The notes: generated by a model not told the origin, from the letters alone. Shown: positions 8,302-17,368, counted from the first letter of the stretch. The stretch: 64,000 nucleotides of DNA from Herbaspirillum autotrophicum (GCF_001189915.1 NZ_LFLS01000006.1:1-64000); one strand, 5' to 3'. Program-made: numbers and translations.

Positions 8302-9600
8302 TCAGCTTGCCTGTTTCAGTGACTGCTTGTCTTGCAACAGCTTGACCGCAAAATCGACGCGCACGTCTTTGGCGGCGACCATTTGTTGTACGACCCAATC
8401 GATCTCGTTGTCGGCGGCGCCGGCTGCCAGCGCGATATTGCGCGCATGCAGTGCCATATGGCCACGTTGAATACCTTCCGTCGCCAGCGCCCGCAGCGCC
8501 GCCATGTTTTGCGCGAGGCCGACGGCTACCGCAACTTCTGCCAGTTCCTGTGCCGATTGAATGTTCAGGATCTTCAGGGCCAGACGCGCCATCGGATGGG
8601 TCTTGGTGGCACCGCCGACCAGGCCGACCGGCATCGGGATTTCGAGGGTGCCGACCAGATAACCGTCGCTGGCAATTTCCCATGTGCTCAGTGAGGTGTA
8701 GCTGCCGTTCTTGCAGGCATACGCATGGGCGCCGGCTTCCACCGCGCGCCAGTCATTGCCGGTGGCGACGATGACCGGATCGATGCCGTTCATGATGCCC
8801 TTGTTGTGGGTGGCGGCGCGATAGGGGTCGATGGCGGCGAAAGCATAGGCATCGACAATGCGGTTGATCACATCCACGCCGTCGTAGTCGGCGGTAGTCA
8901 AGGCCTGTGGCGATACCCGCACGTGCGCGCGTGCCAGTCGCAAGTCGGCCAGATTCGACAGAATGCGCAGCCGTACTTTGCCGCCGGTGATTTGTTCGAT
9001 ATGCGGCGCGACTGCTTCGGCCATGGTGTTGACGGTGTTGGCGCCCATCGCGTCGCGCACGTCGACGATCAGATGCACGATCACCATCGCGCCGCGCGGT
9101 GTGCTTGGAAATACATGGACTTCAATGTCCTTGCAGCCGCCGCCCAGACTGACCAGCAATTTGTCGCGGCTGTTGGCGATATCGATGATGGCCTTGCGAT
9201 CTTTCAAAATCGCCAGACGCGCACCATGCGGGTCGGTGATGCCGATCACCTGCACCTGCGCGCGCATCAGCGGTTCGCTGCTGGAGGTCTGGAAGCCGCC
9301 GCAATCGCGGATCAGTTTCGCCATGAATGATGCAGCAGCTACTACCGAAGGTTCTTCCACTGCCATTGGCACCAGCACATCTTTGCCGTTGAGCTGAAAG
9401 TAACCGGCGACGCCGAGCGGCAACTGGAAGGTGCCGATCACATTTTCGATCATGCCATTTGCCAACTTCAGTGGCAGCGCCGCCGGATTGTTCAGCAAGG
9501 CCAGGTCTTCGGCGTTCAGGTTGGCGCGGCTGACGATTTCTTGCAGACGCGCTTCGGGCGTCAGCGAGCGGAAGTTGGGAAGGCGGGAATCGATGGTCAT
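8302..9600 (-). CDS. mvaA: class II hydroxymethylglutaryl-CoA reductase (degradative type)
   Basis: A 432-aa HMG-CoA reductase of class II, close to the length of the Pseudomonas mevalonii enzyme (428 aa). With the start at 9600 the four catalytic residues fall at the same numbers as in P. mevalonii: Glu83 ([10 protein letters not shown]), Lys267 (THNKGIMNG), Asp283 (ATGNDWRA) and His381 (IQRGHMALH). DAMGAN at residues 183-188 is the HMG-CoA-binding dimerisation motif. This agreement decides against the 34-residue longer reading. Related Burkholderiales enzymes oxidise mevalonate to HMG-CoA with NAD+. No other mevalonate-pathway gene is in the window, and ispD/ispF nearby show that isoprenoids come from the MEP route, so a catabolic role is likely. 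It is followed by a binding-protein gene and is divergent from a MocR regulator. Confidence 0.95.
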   Translation of the reverse strand: MTIDSRLPNFRSLTPEARLQEIVSRANLNAEDLALLNNPAALPLKLANGMIENVIGTFQLPLGVAGYFQLNGKDVLVPMAVEEPSVVAAASFMAKLIRDCGGFQTSSSEPLMRAQVQVIGITDPHGARLAILKDRKAIIDIANSRDKLLVSLGGGCKDIEVHVFPSTPRGAMVIVHLIVDVRDAMGANTVNTMAEAVAPHIEQITGGKVRLRILSNLADLRLARAHVRVSPQALTTADYDGVDVINRIVDAYAFAAIDPYRAATHNKGIMNGIDPVIVATGNDWRAVEAGAHAYACKNGSYTSLSTWEIASDGYLVGTLEIPMPVGLVGGATKTHPMARLALKILNIQSAQELAEVAVAVGLAQNMAALRALATEGIQRGHMALHARNIALAAGAADNEIDWVVQQMVAAKDVRVDFAVKLLQDKQSLKQAS

Positions 9601-9752
9601 GGCGGGGCGTCTCGTATGTCTTGTTGGTGAGTGAGGAGGGAATGGATGCAAGAATAGCAGGCTGTACCTATAAATATTGGTACACTTTCGGCCAACAGTC
9701 ATTCAACTGTACCCAAGACAGTCGTCCTGCGTTGCAACATCGGAGAATAAAC
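9601..9752. promoter_or_regulatory. divergent mvaA / MocR promoter region with TGTACC repeats
   Basis: This 152-bp interval separates the HMG-CoA reductase start from the MocR start. TGTACC (9663-9668) and GGTACA (9679-9684) form an inverted repeat around a 10-bp AT-rich core; a further TGTACC lies at 9708-9713, in direct orientation and 45 bp from the first. MocR regulators generally bind direct or inverted repeats in the promoter between themselves and their target, so these are good operator candidates. Confidence 0.5.
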
Positions 9753-11168
9753 ATGGCACTCGAACCTGATCATAACGACAGCCACCGCGGCCTGACCCAG
9801 CAATTGGTGGCGCTGGTACAGCGGCAGATCAAGGAGGGGGTATATCAGCCGGGCGGGCGCTTGCCGTCGATACGCGAGATGGCGCGCACGCATGGCTGTG
9901 CCAAGAACACGGTGGTCAATGCCTTCGATCATCTGGCCGCCTTGGGAGTGCTGGAGCCGCGCCGCGGTGCCGGCTTTTTCGTGTGTGCGGCGCTGCCGGA
10001 ACGCAAGGAAGAAGACGAGCCCAGTTCACTCAGCCGCGCCATGGATGTGGTGTGGCTGATGCGTGAACAATTGAAAAGCGATCCCGGTCACTTGCGCATC
10101 GGCGACGGCTTTCCGCCGCTGGAGTGGCTGGCCGAAGTGCGGCTCGACAAGTTTCATCAAAAGGTGGTGCGCACCGGCCTCGGTGCCTTGTTCGGTTACG
10201 GCAGCCGGTTCGGCTATCTGCCATTGCGCCAGCATCTGATGCACAAGCTGGCCAGTTACGGCATCGAAGCGGCCACCAGCCAGATTGTGCTGACGCACGG
10301 CGCCAATCAGGCACTCGATATCGTGATCCGCAATTTCGTCAAGCCGGGGGATCGGGTGTTGGTCGATGAGCCCGGCTATTACATGTTGTTCGGCAAACTG
10401 AAATTGAGCGGCGCCCGCATCATCGGTATTCCCCGCTTGGCCGATGGTCCCGATCTGGCGGTGCTGGAGCGCGAGCTGCAAGGCGGCAAGCCGTGCCTGT
10501 TCTTCACCCAGACGCTGGCCCACAATCCGACCGGTTCCGATACCGTGCCGCACAAGGCGCATCAATTGTTGCAACTGGCGGATCGCTACAACGCCATCAT
10601 TGTTGAAAACGATCCGCTGGCGGATTTCAAACCGGTATCGGCGCCACGCATCTCGACGCTGGATCAATTGCGGCGCACGATTTATATCGGCAGTTTTTCG
10701 AAATCGGTATCGGCCGCGCTGCGGGTCGGCTTCATTGCCTGCCACCGCGATCTGGCCAGCGATCTGGCCGATATCAAGATGCTGGTGCACGTCAGCAGTT
10801 CCGAATACTGCGAGCGCACGCTGGATGTCATTTTGAGCGAAGGCCATTTCAATCGCCATACCGCGCGTTTGCGTGACCGTCTGACGCAGGCCACCGAGCA
10901 GGCGCGCCGGTTGCTGGAGCAGTGGGGCGCCGACTTGTTTGGCGCGCCGACGCAGTCCTTATATGTGTGGGCGGCAATGCCCGGCTATACCGATGCCAAG
11001 GCGCTGGCGCGGGAATTGATGGGGAAGCATATCGTCACGGCGCCGGGCAGCATTTTCCATATCGATACCGAAGCACCGGTGTCATGGTCGCGCTATAACG
11101 TCGGCTTGCTCAGCGATCCGCGATTTGCGGCAGCGATGCGGGAGTCGTCGGCCAGGCGCAGCGGTTGA
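9753..11168 (+). CDS. MocR-type PLP-dependent GntR-family transcriptional regulator
   Basis: A 471-aa protein with an N-terminal GntR winged helix (GGRLPSIREMARTHGCAKNT, about residues 25-90) fused to a fold-type I aminotransferase domain. Lys317 in SFSKSVSAALRVGF is the expected PLP-binding lysine; NPTGSD and ENDPLADF are further PLP-site motifs. Such proteins sense a metabolite through PLP or the aminotransferase domain and usually control the adjacent divergent gene. Here that gene is the HMG-CoA reductase. I chose the ATG at 9753, 6 nt after a GGAG, rather than the longer reading from 9621, which would cover the putative operators. Confidence 0.92.
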   Translation: MALEPDHNDSHRGLTQQLVALVQRQIKEGVYQPGGRLPSIREMARTHGCAKNTVVNAFDHLAALGVLEPRRGAGFFVCAALPERKEEDEPSSLSRAMDVVWLMREQLKSDPGHLRIGDGFPPLEWLAEVRLDKFHQKVVRTGLGALFGYGSRFGYLPLRQHLMHKLASYGIEAATSQIVLTHGANQALDIVIRNFVKPGDRVLVDEPGYYMLFGKLKLSGARIIGIPRLADGPDLAVLERELQGGKPCLFFTQTLAHNPTGSDTVPHKAHQLLQLADRYNAIIVENDPLADFKPVSAPRISTLDQLRRTIYIGSFSKSVSAALRVGFIACHRDLASDLADIKMLVHVSSSEYCERTLDVILSEGHFNRHTARLRDRLTQATEQARRLLEQWGADLFGAPTQSLYVWAAMPGYTDAKALARELMGKHIVTAPGSIFHIDTEAPVSWSRYNVGLLSDPRFAAAMRESSARRSG

Positions 11169-11344
11169 TCCGAAAATGTGCGGGATTGACGGGGTATTCG
11201 ACGATGTGTTTTTTTTGCATTGATCGGTCGATTATTCAGGAAATTACACTTTCACTACAATTGATCGGGAGCGCGCGCTTAAGTTTTTGAGGAAATTGTC
11301 GTAGTCATTCTAATTCTTGCATTTTTACGGATGGTGCTGTGTCC

Positions 11345-12826
11345 ATGACTACCTTATCGCCTCTGGATTCACTGAGTTTGCCTGCCATCGCGTCGGCATC
11401 CGCATCGGCCATCCCGGCCGTCAATGCGACACCGGCCACCAGGGCGCAAGCGACCGCATCGTCATCGACCACCGTCAAACTGGGGCAAACACCGGCCAAC
11501 TATGGCTTCGATCCGCTGATCTATACCGGCAAGCCGGAATCGTCGCCGCCGCTGCTGGAGCGCAAATCGAACGATGCGCTGACCTTCGCGCTGCTGGGAA
11601 ATTCTTCGTCATCCATGCTCGGAGTGCGTTTCAACGGTTTGGGCGCAGCCTTGATGCAGCAGCTCAGCAGCAGTGGCAGCGACTTCGCGCAATCGGCGCT
11701 GCAATTTGATGCAGACACGAAACCGGGCGCAGAAGTCGAAAGCCTGATGCAAAAGCAATTGCATGCTGCCGCAGATAACCGGATTTCACTGAGCATCAAG
11801 ACGGCCAACGGCACCATGGTCGAGTTGACCTTGAGCAGTCAGGCCAATGGCTTGGGCATCGAGGCGCGGGTCACCAACGGCAAGCTGAGCGAGCGCGAAA
11901 TGGAAGCACTCGGTAAATTGTCCGGCGGTTTCCAGAAAGCCATCGATGGCCTGGCTGCGCAGCCGCCCACGCTTGATCTGAGCGGATTGATGGAATTCGA
12001 TTCCAATGTATTGTCAGCGCTCGACTTGAAGGCCAACGTCAAAACCGAAACCGGCGATAACCAGTCGCTCAGTTTTCATGTGGATGATGCGCAGCGCACC
12101 ATCAGCACCAGCGGTGCCGCCGGTGCCATCGATCTCAAGGTGGACACGAAGAATCTGCAAATCCTTGGCAGCGCGACGCAACAGGCGGCGGCAATGCGCG
12201 ACTATCTGCAACAGTTCGATGAGGCAAAAACGCGCGGTAACGCCGATGCCTCGCTGATTGCGATGTTCAAGGATGCATTTGCCTCATTGAACAAAAGCTA
12301 CGATGCCGTCACTCCCAAGGCCGATGCCGAAGCCGGCAATCCGGTCTCGCTCGATGCCGCCGATCGCAAAGCCTTGAGCGGCCTGGCCGACTTCACGGCA
12401 GGGGTCCGGCAAAGTGTGCAGTCGGTCAATCCGATGCGGCCGAATGAAACCGATACGTTTTCCTATGACGCCTCGCAGCGCAGCAGCATCAAGGGCCGCA
12501 ACCAAAAGAATTATGTGGTCGAACAGCAGCGCAAATCGGGCTTGAGCGCCAGTTACCATTCCTCGCTCAATGGCGGACCGCTGCAACTGACGGACGACAA
12601 AAAATCGCAAAATTATTTCTACACGCAGATAGAGGATAGCCAAAGCACGACCGCCAATATCAAGTACAAAGACGGTTTGCGGGTCAATGCCACGCTCAGT
12701 GAGTCACTGAGCCAGTCGAAGCGGGTAATGAAGTATTTCATGGGCAAGCTGGAGCAAGATCGCACCGAGCCGAACCAGACCGCGACCATCCAGGATTTGC
12801 TGACGCAGCTGAAACCGGCTCGCTGA
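11345..12826 (+). CDS. protein of unknown function, 493 aa
   Basis: I do not recognise this protein. It has no signal peptide or membrane segment. The first 40 residues are Ala/Ser/Thr-rich and low-complexity (IASASASAIPAVNATPATRA), followed by NYGFDPLIYTGKPESSPPLL, then alternating polar helices. Two stretches (ISLSIKTANGTMVELTLSSQ and NQSLSFHVDDAQRTI) look like beta-strands. The C-terminal third is rich in Lys, Gln and Ser. The Ser/Ala/Gln composition resembles secreted or flagellum-related proteins of this family of bacteria, but that is only an impression. The ATG at 11345 is preceded by a weak ribosome site; an in-frame GTG 6 nt upstream is possible. It is flanked by regulators on both sides and appears to be a single gene. 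Confidence 0.75.
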   Translation: MTTLSPLDSLSLPAIASASASAIPAVNATPATRAQATASSSTTVKLGQTPANYGFDPLIYTGKPESSPPLLERKSNDALTFALLGNSSSSMLGVRFNGLGAALMQQLSSSGSDFAQSALQFDADTKPGAEVESLMQKQLHAAADNRISLSIKTANGTMVELTLSSQANGLGIEARVTNGKLSEREMEALGKLSGGFQKAIDGLAAQPPTLDLSGLMEFDSNVLSALDLKANVKTETGDNQSLSFHVDDAQRTISTSGAAGAIDLKVDTKNLQILGSATQQAAAMRDYLQQFDEAKTRGNADASLIAMFKDAFASLNKSYDAVTPKADAEAGNPVSLDAADRKALSGLADFTAGVRQSVQSVNPMRPNETDTFSYDASQRSSIKGRNQKNYVVEQQRKSGLSASYHSSLNGGPLQLTDDKKSQNYFYTQIEDSQSTTANIKYKDGLRVNATLSESLSQSKRVMKYFMGKLEQDRTEPNQTATIQDLLTQLKPAR

Positions 12827-12837
12827 AGCGCAACGTT

Positions 12838-13755
12838 TCAGGGGCTGCCGGCGCTGTAGCGCCAATAGTCGGGCTGTGCGTAGGCATGCCGTAAAAAGTC
12901 GACAAAGGCCCGGATGCGCAACGGCAAGTGACGTCGTTGTGCAAATACGGCATAGATGTCGTTGCCGGGCGCCGCGAATTTGTCGAGCACGGTCACCAGT
13001 TGTCCTGATTCAATCGCCGAACCGACTTCCCACATCGAGCGCCACGCCAGTCCCTTGCCGTTGAGCGCCCAGTTATGCAGCACTTCGCCATCATTGCAGA
13101 CCATGTTGCCGGTAATCTTGAAGATGCTGTTTTTCCCCTGATGACGAAAGGTCCAGCCGCGCTGGCTGCCTTCGCTGCTGATCGCCAGGCAATTGTGGCG
13201 GCTCAGGTCGTCCGGTGTCTCGGGTGTGCCGTACCGGCGCAGATAGGATGGGGCCGCCACGACGACTCGGTGATTGTCGGCCAGTTTGACGCTGATCAGG
13301 TTGGAGTCGGTGAGGGCGGCGATGCGGATCGCCACGTCGACACCTTCGCCGATCAGGTCGACGATGCGGTCATTCAGGTTCAGGGTCAGGGTGACATCGC
13401 GGTGTTCGCTCAGAAATGACGGCACCAGCGGCGCCACGTGCTGACGTCCGAATCCGGCCGGGGCCGAAATCAGCAGATTGCCGCTGGCGCGGGCGCTGCG
13501 TTCTGAGACCGATGATTCGGCATCTTCCAGATCGGTCAAAATGCGCTGGCAATCTTCCAGAAAGGCCGCGCCTTCATTGGTCAGTACAATCTTGCGTGTG
13601 GTTCTTTGCAACAACTTGACGCCGAGTCGTTCTTCCAGCGCATCCAGCCGCCGTCCGATCATGGCCGGGGCGATCCCTTCGGCACGTGCAGCGGCCGACA
13701 GGCTGCCTTTGGCGGCGACGTCAACGAAGGTGGAAATTTGCTTGAACTGGTCCAT
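12838..13755 (-). CDS. LysR-family transcriptional regulator
   Basis: A 305-aa regulator of standard LysR length. The N-terminal winged helix-turn-helix is clear (MDQFKQISTFVDVAAKGSLS through GRRLDALEERLGVKLLQRTT), followed by the periplasmic-binding-like effector domain (LISAPAGFGRQHVAPLVPSF). It belongs to the CrgA/DsdC-like subgroup often annotated as transcriptional activator of dehydrogenase or quinone genes; the effector is unknown. It is transcribed away from malate synthase with a 160-bp shared promoter region, so control of aceB is a fair guess but not shown. Its 3' end lies 11 bp from the convergent unknown gene. Confidence 0.9.
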   Translation of the reverse strand: MDQFKQISTFVDVAAKGSLSAAARAEGIAPAMIGRRLDALEERLGVKLLQRTTRKIVLTNEGAAFLEDCQRILTDLEDAESSVSERSARASGNLLISAPAGFGRQHVAPLVPSFLSEHRDVTLTLNLNDRIVDLIGEGVDVAIRIAALTDSNLISVKLADNHRVVVAAPSYLRRYGTPETPDDLSRHNCLAISSEGSQRGWTFRHQGKNSIFKITGNMVCNDGEVLHNWALNGKGLAWRSMWEVGSAIESGQLVTVLDKFAAPGNDIYAVFAQRRHLPLRIRAFVDFLRHAYAQPDYWRYSAGSP

Positions 13756-13797
13756 GACGGTAACCTCAACAGGAGCTTTGGCATTATCTTCTCACTT

Positions 13798-13829
13798 GTG
13801 ACTAAAACGCAAAGATAAAGTGATAAAAC
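13798..13829. promoter_or_regulatory. direct repeats in the LysR-aceB intergenic region
   Basis: GTGACTAAAAC (13798-13808) and GTGATAAAAC (13820-13829) are near-identical repeats offset by 22 bp, about two helical turns. A third partial copy, GTGATTTAG, lies near 13842. LysR regulators commonly occupy two sites on one DNA face between divergent genes, so this is a candidate binding region. Confidence 0.35.
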
Positions 13830-13915
13830 ATTTCACTCATGGTGATTTAGTTTAAATATACTTAGGTACCAAATAAAACAACCACACCCTCATTGTTTCT
13901 ATCTCGGAGAACAGC

Positions 13916-15502
13916 ATGACGCAATTGACACTGCCAGCAGGCATGGAAATCACCGGTGAAATCAAGCCCGGTTACGAACAGATTCTGACCCCGGAAGCAC
14001 TGGCGCTGGTCGCCAAACTGGATCGCGCCTTCGCGGCACGTCGTCAGGAATTGCTGGCAGCGCGTACCGCGCGCGCCTTGCGTCTGGATGCCGGTGAGCG
14101 TCCTGATTTCCTGGCGGAAACGGCCGCCATCCGCAGTGGCGACTGGAAGATTGCACCGATTCCGAAAGCCCTCGAATGCCGTCGCGTCGAAATCACCGGT
14201 CCGGTGGAACGCAAGATGGTGATCAACGCCTTCAATTCCGGCGCTGACAGCTACATGACCGACTTCGAAGATTCGAATTCGCCGGTCTGGGACAATCAGA
14301 TTTCCGGTCAGATCAATCTGCGCGATGCAATCCGCAAGACCATTTCGCTGGAACAGAACGGCAAAAGCTACAAGCTCAATGACAAGGTGGCAACACTGGT
14401 GGTGCGCCCGCGTGGCTGGCATCTCGATGAAAAGCACGTGACGATCGATGGCAAGCGCATTTCCGGCGGCATTTTCGATTTCGCGCTGTTCCTGTTCCAC
14501 AACGCCAAAGAACAACTGGCACGCGGCGCCGGTCCTTACTTCTATCTGCCAAAGATGGAATCGCATCTGGAAGCGCGTCTGTGGAACGACATTTTCGTCA
14601 TGGCGCAAAATGAAATCGGCCTGCCACAAGGCACCATCAAGGCGACCGTGCTGATCGAAACGATCACTGCCGCTTTTGAAATGGATGAAATCCTGTATGA
14701 ACTGCGCGAACACAGCGCGGGCCTGAATGCCGGCCGCTGGGATTACATTTTCTCCTGCATCAAGAAATTCAAGAACGACAAGGACTTCTGTCTGGCCGAC
14801 CGCGCCAAGGTCACCATGACGGCGCCGTTCATGCGTGCATACGCATTGCTGTTGCTGAAGACCTGTCACAAGCGTGGCGCTCCGGCCATCGGCGGCATGA
14901 GCGCACTGATCCCGATCAAGAACGATCCGGAAAAGAATGCCATCGCCATGCAAGGCATCATCAACGACAAGCGCCGCGATGCGACTGACGGCTACGACGG
15001 CGGCTGGGTTGCCCACCCGGGTCTGGTCGAGGCGTCGATGAAGGAATTTGTGGATGTGTTGGGCGACAAGCCTAACCAGTTTGAAAAGCAGCGTCCTGAT
15101 GTGAATGTCAAGGCTGCCGACTTGCTCGATTTCCAACCGGAAACCCCGATCACCGAAGCCGGCCTGCGTTACAACATCAACGTCGGTATCCACTACCTGG
15201 GTGCCTGGCTGGCCGGTAACGGCTGTGTGCCGATTCACAACCTGATGGAAGATGCCGCGACTGCCGAAATCAGCCGCGCGCAGGTCTGGCAGTGGATTCG
15301 CAGCAGCAAGGGCAAGCTGGAAGATGGCCGCAAGGTGACTGCCGATATGGTACGCGCCATGATTCCGGAAGAGCTGGTCAAGGTGAAGTCGATCGCCGGT
15401 GACGGCCCGACCTATGATCGCGCGGCCAAGATCTTTGAAGAAATGTCGACCGCTGACACCTTCGCGGAATTCCTGACCTTGCCGTTGTACGAAGAAATCT
15501 GA
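13916..15502 (+). CDS. aceB: malate synthase A
   Basis: A 528-aa malate synthase of the A isoform (family about 530 aa), condensing glyoxylate with acetyl-CoA to malate in the glyoxylate shunt. Diagnostic segments are visible: YMTDFEDSNSPVWDNQISGQ (with catalytic-site Asp and Glu), LVVRPRGWHLDEKH, TVLIETITAAFEMDEILYEL, GRWDYIFSCIKKF, and PAIGGMSALIPIKNDPEKN. The start has an upstream CGGAG. Isocitrate lyase is not in the window. It lies divergent from a LysR regulator and ends in a strong terminator. It complements the TCA genes acnA, mdh and sdh at the right side of the window. Confidence 0.96.
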   Translation: MTQLTLPAGMEITGEIKPGYEQILTPEALALVAKLDRAFAARRQELLAARTARALRLDAGERPDFLAETAAIRSGDWKIAPIPKALECRRVEITGPVERKMVINAFNSGADSYMTDFEDSNSPVWDNQISGQINLRDAIRKTISLEQNGKSYKLNDKVATLVVRPRGWHLDEKHVTIDGKRISGGIFDFALFLFHNAKEQLARGAGPYFYLPKMESHLEARLWNDIFVMAQNEIGLPQGTIKATVLIETITAAFEMDEILYELREHSAGLNAGRWDYIFSCIKKFKNDKDFCLADRAKVTMTAPFMRAYALLLLKTCHKRGAPAIGGMSALIPIKNDPEKNAIAMQGIINDKRRDATDGYDGGWVAHPGLVEASMKEFVDVLGDKPNQFEKQRPDVNVKAADLLDFQPETPITEAGLRYNINVGIHYLGAWLAGNGCVPIHNLMEDAATAEISRAQVWQWIRSSKGKLEDGRKVTADMVRAMIPEELVKVKSIAGDGPTYDRAAKIFEEMSTADTFAEFLTLPLYEEI

Positions 15503-15600
15503 TGGCGATGGCGGATTGCATCTCCGGTGGCGGCGATGCATGACGCGACGTATCGCGGTATCAGTGCCATGCCGGCGTAATACCTGGCAAGGCATATGAG

Positions 15601-15630
15601 CAGGGCCTGTCCTCATGACAGGCCCTGTTT
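15601..15630 (+). terminator. rho-independent terminator after aceB
   Basis: CAGGGCCTGTC (15601-15611) and GACAGGCCCTG (15617-15627) form a perfect 11-bp stem with a 5-nt loop, followed by TTT. It lies about 100 bp beyond the aceB stop codon. Confidence 0.75.
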
Positions 15631-15738
15631 GCATTCGGGGTGCTGATATGTGCTGGCGTGGCACAGGGCGCGTTGTGCGCGGTCTGGCGGGATGCCGGAT
15701 CGGGAAGGCCTGTCGCAGGAACTGCAAAGCGACAGACG

Positions 15739-15765
15739 AAAAAAATCCCCGACATGTCGGGGATT
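15739..15765 (-). terminator. rho-independent terminator of the cold-shock gene
   Basis: A perfect 22-bp palindrome spans 15744-15765 (CCCCGACATGTCGGGG core). Read leftward, it is followed by a run of T (the A-run at 15739-15745 on the given strand). It lies 27 bp past the cold-shock gene stop. T-rich sequence on the other side means it may also stop rightward transcripts. Confidence 0.8.
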
Positions 15766-15791
15766 CTTTTTACATCTTCAGTCGCTTGATA

Positions 15792-15998
15792 TTACGAAGC
15801 GTCTTGGATGTTCGATGCTTGCTTGCCCTTAGGACCAGTAGTTACTTCGAAAGTAACGCGTTGGTTTTCTTTCAGGGACTTGAAGCCGCTCGATTGGATA
15901 GCCGAGAAGTGAGCGAACAGATCTTCGCCGCCTTCGTCAGGAGTAATGAAGCCGAAGCCCTTCGAGTCGTTGAACCACTTTACGATACCAGTTGCCAT
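15792..15998 (-). CDS. cold-shock domain protein (CspA family)
   Basis: A 68-aa single cold-shock domain protein. The N-terminus [20 protein letters not shown] contains RNP1 (KGFGFI), and DLFAHFSAI is RNP2; these aromatic residues bind single-stranded RNA or DNA. Length is typical of CspA-type RNA chaperones. Several paralogues are normal in this family, so cold induction of this copy cannot be asserted. A TATAAT lies about 110 bp upstream of the start, giving a leader of roughly 100 nt, as is usual for csp mRNAs. A GGAAAC ribosome site precedes the ATG. Confidence 0.95.
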   Translation of the reverse strand: MATGIVKWFNDSKGFGFITPDEGGEDLFAHFSAIQSSGFKSLKENQRVTFEVTTGPKGKQASNIQDAS

Positions 15999-16108
15999 GA
16001 TGTTTCCTAATTAAGTTAATGTGGGCGTGAACCCGTTATATCGTTTAAACCTAGAGAGGAATGACAGACTAATACCGCACTACCAGCTCGAATCTTAACG
16101 ACCGTTGA

Positions 16109-16137
16109 ATTATACCGATTAAATTGCTTGCGCAAGC
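16109..16137 (-). promoter_or_regulatory. putative promoter of the cold-shock gene with adjoining palindrome
   Basis: Read leftward, a perfect TATAAT occupies 16114-16109. TTGCGC about 15 bp further upstream could serve as a poor -35. It lies within the perfect 12-bp palindrome GCTTGCGCAAGC (16126-16137), flanked by A- and T-rich arms, which could instead end the ispF transcript. Predicted transcript start is near 16102. Confidence 0.45.
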
Positions 16138-16160
16138 GGTTTTAATGTTCGATGTGCAAT

Positions 16161-16655
16161 TTAATTTGCAGTCGGCTTATAGAGCAGGGCAATTGCCTCG
16201 GCGGCAATGCCTTCTTCGCGCCCCAGATAGCCCAGTTTCTCGTTGGTTTTCGCTTTGATGTTCACTTGTTCTGCGGTAATCCCGAGATCGGCCGCCAGGT
16301 GTTGCACCATTTGCCCGATATGCGGCGCCATTTTCGGGGCTTGCGCAATGATGGTGGCGTCGATATTGCCAATGGCATAACCGGCTGCCGTCAGGCGTTC
16401 GGCGGCGGCGCGCAGCAATACGCGCGAGTCGGCGCCTTTGAAGCGGGCATCGGTATCCGGAAAATGACGGCCGATATCGCCGAGGCCGGCAGCGCCGAAC
16501 AAGGCATCGGTGATGGCATGCAACAACACGTCGGCATCGGAATGACCGAGCAGCCCGGTTTTATGCGGAATGGTGACGCCGCCGATGATCAGCTTGCGGT
16601 CCGGCACCAGGGCGTGACAGTCATAACCCTGACCGATGCGAAATGGAAAAGACAT
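16161..16655 (-). CDS. ispF: 2-C-methyl-D-erythritol 2,4-cyclodiphosphate synthase
   Basis: A 164-aa MEP-pathway enzyme that cyclises CDP-methylerythritol 2-phosphate with loss of CMP. Metal ligands appear in [11 protein letters not shown] and in the later [20 protein letters not shown]; the [20 protein letters not shown] segment forms the substrate lid, and [15 protein letters not shown] is the C-terminal signature. Two starts are possible: 16661 overlaps the ispD stop (ATGA), while 16655 has AAAGG at the right distance and fits the family N-terminus, so 16655 is preferred. It is translationally coupled to ispD. Confidence 0.95.
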   Translation of the reverse strand: MSFPFRIGQGYDCHALVPDRKLIIGGVTIPHKTGLLGHSDADVLLHAITDALFGAAGLGDIGRHFPDTDARFKGADSRVLLRAAAERLTAAGYAIGNIDATIIAQAPKMAPHIGQMVQHLAADLGITAEQVNIKAKTNEKLGYLGREEGIAAEAIALLYKPTAN

Positions 16656-16657
16656 TG

Positions 16658-17368
16658 TCATCCTTTTAAGAAAATTTCCGCGAGCGCGATATCGTGCTCC
16701 AGCGTGACCTTGAAATTGCGCGGATTGCCGGCCACCAGCTTGGGCTGCATGCCCAGCATTTCAATCGCACTGGCGTCGTCGGTCACGGCTTCGCTGCGGA
16801 TCATGGCGCGTTCCAGCGCATGGGTAAGCAGGCCGTAGCGAAACATCTGCGGCGTTTGCGCCGCCCATAATTCGTCGCGTGACACGGTGGTCTGGACGCG
16901 GCCGGTGTGGCTGCGCTTGAGGGTGTCGACAATCGGCAACGCCAGCAGACCGCCGACCTTGTCGCCATCGATGGCCGTGATCAATTGTTCCAGCATGATG
17001 TTGTCCAGCAATGGCCGGGCCGCATCGTGCACCAGGACCCAGTCGTGATCGGCAAGTTGCGTGCGGATCTCATGCAAGCCATTGAGCACGCTTTGCTGGC
17101 GGCTGTCGCCACCATGTCGCAGTACCGTCACTGTGCCTTGCAGATGCGGCAAGGCCGACAGCATATCGTCGATATAACCATCGTCCGGGCTGACCACCAC
17201 GAAGGTATGGGCAATCAGGTCACTGGCGGCAAAGGTATCCAGTGCATATTGCAACATCGGTTTGCCGGCCAGCATCATGTATTGTTTCGGCAATCTGGCG
17301 CTCATGCGCGTGCCGACACCGGCAGCGGGAATCAGGGCAAAGCGGCGGGGCAGAGAGATGGTGCTCAT
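16658..17368 (-). CDS. ispD: 2-C-methyl-D-erythritol 4-phosphate cytidylyltransferase
   Basis: A 236-aa enzyme, exactly the length of E. coli IspD, that transfers CMP to methylerythritol 4-phosphate. The nucleotide-binding loop [20 protein letters not shown] sits near the N-terminus; [11 protein letters not shown] and [10 protein letters not shown] are the metal and substrate regions. I chose the start at 17368 because upstream residues (MACQTHDWPD) are not family-like, although that ATG at 17398 remains possible. It forms a two-gene unit with ispF and is divergent from mfd. Confidence 0.95.
   Translation of the reverse strand: MSTISLPRRFALIPAAGVGTRMSARLPKQYMMLAGKPMLQYALDTFAASDLIAHTFVVVSPDDGYIDDMLSALPHLQGTVTVLRHGGDSRQQSVLNGLHEIRTQLADHDWVLVHDAARPLLDNIMLEQLITAIDGDKVGGLLALPIVDTLKRSHTGRVQTTVSRDELWAAQTPQMFRYGLLTHALERAMIRSEAVTDDASAIEMLGMQPKLVAGNPRNFKVTLEHDIALAEIFLKG

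Noticed and set aside
13862-15727. 621-aa open frame antisense to aceB
   Set aside because: Malate synthase on the other strand is unmistakable. The antisense product is His/Arg/Gln-rich without any recognisable domain.
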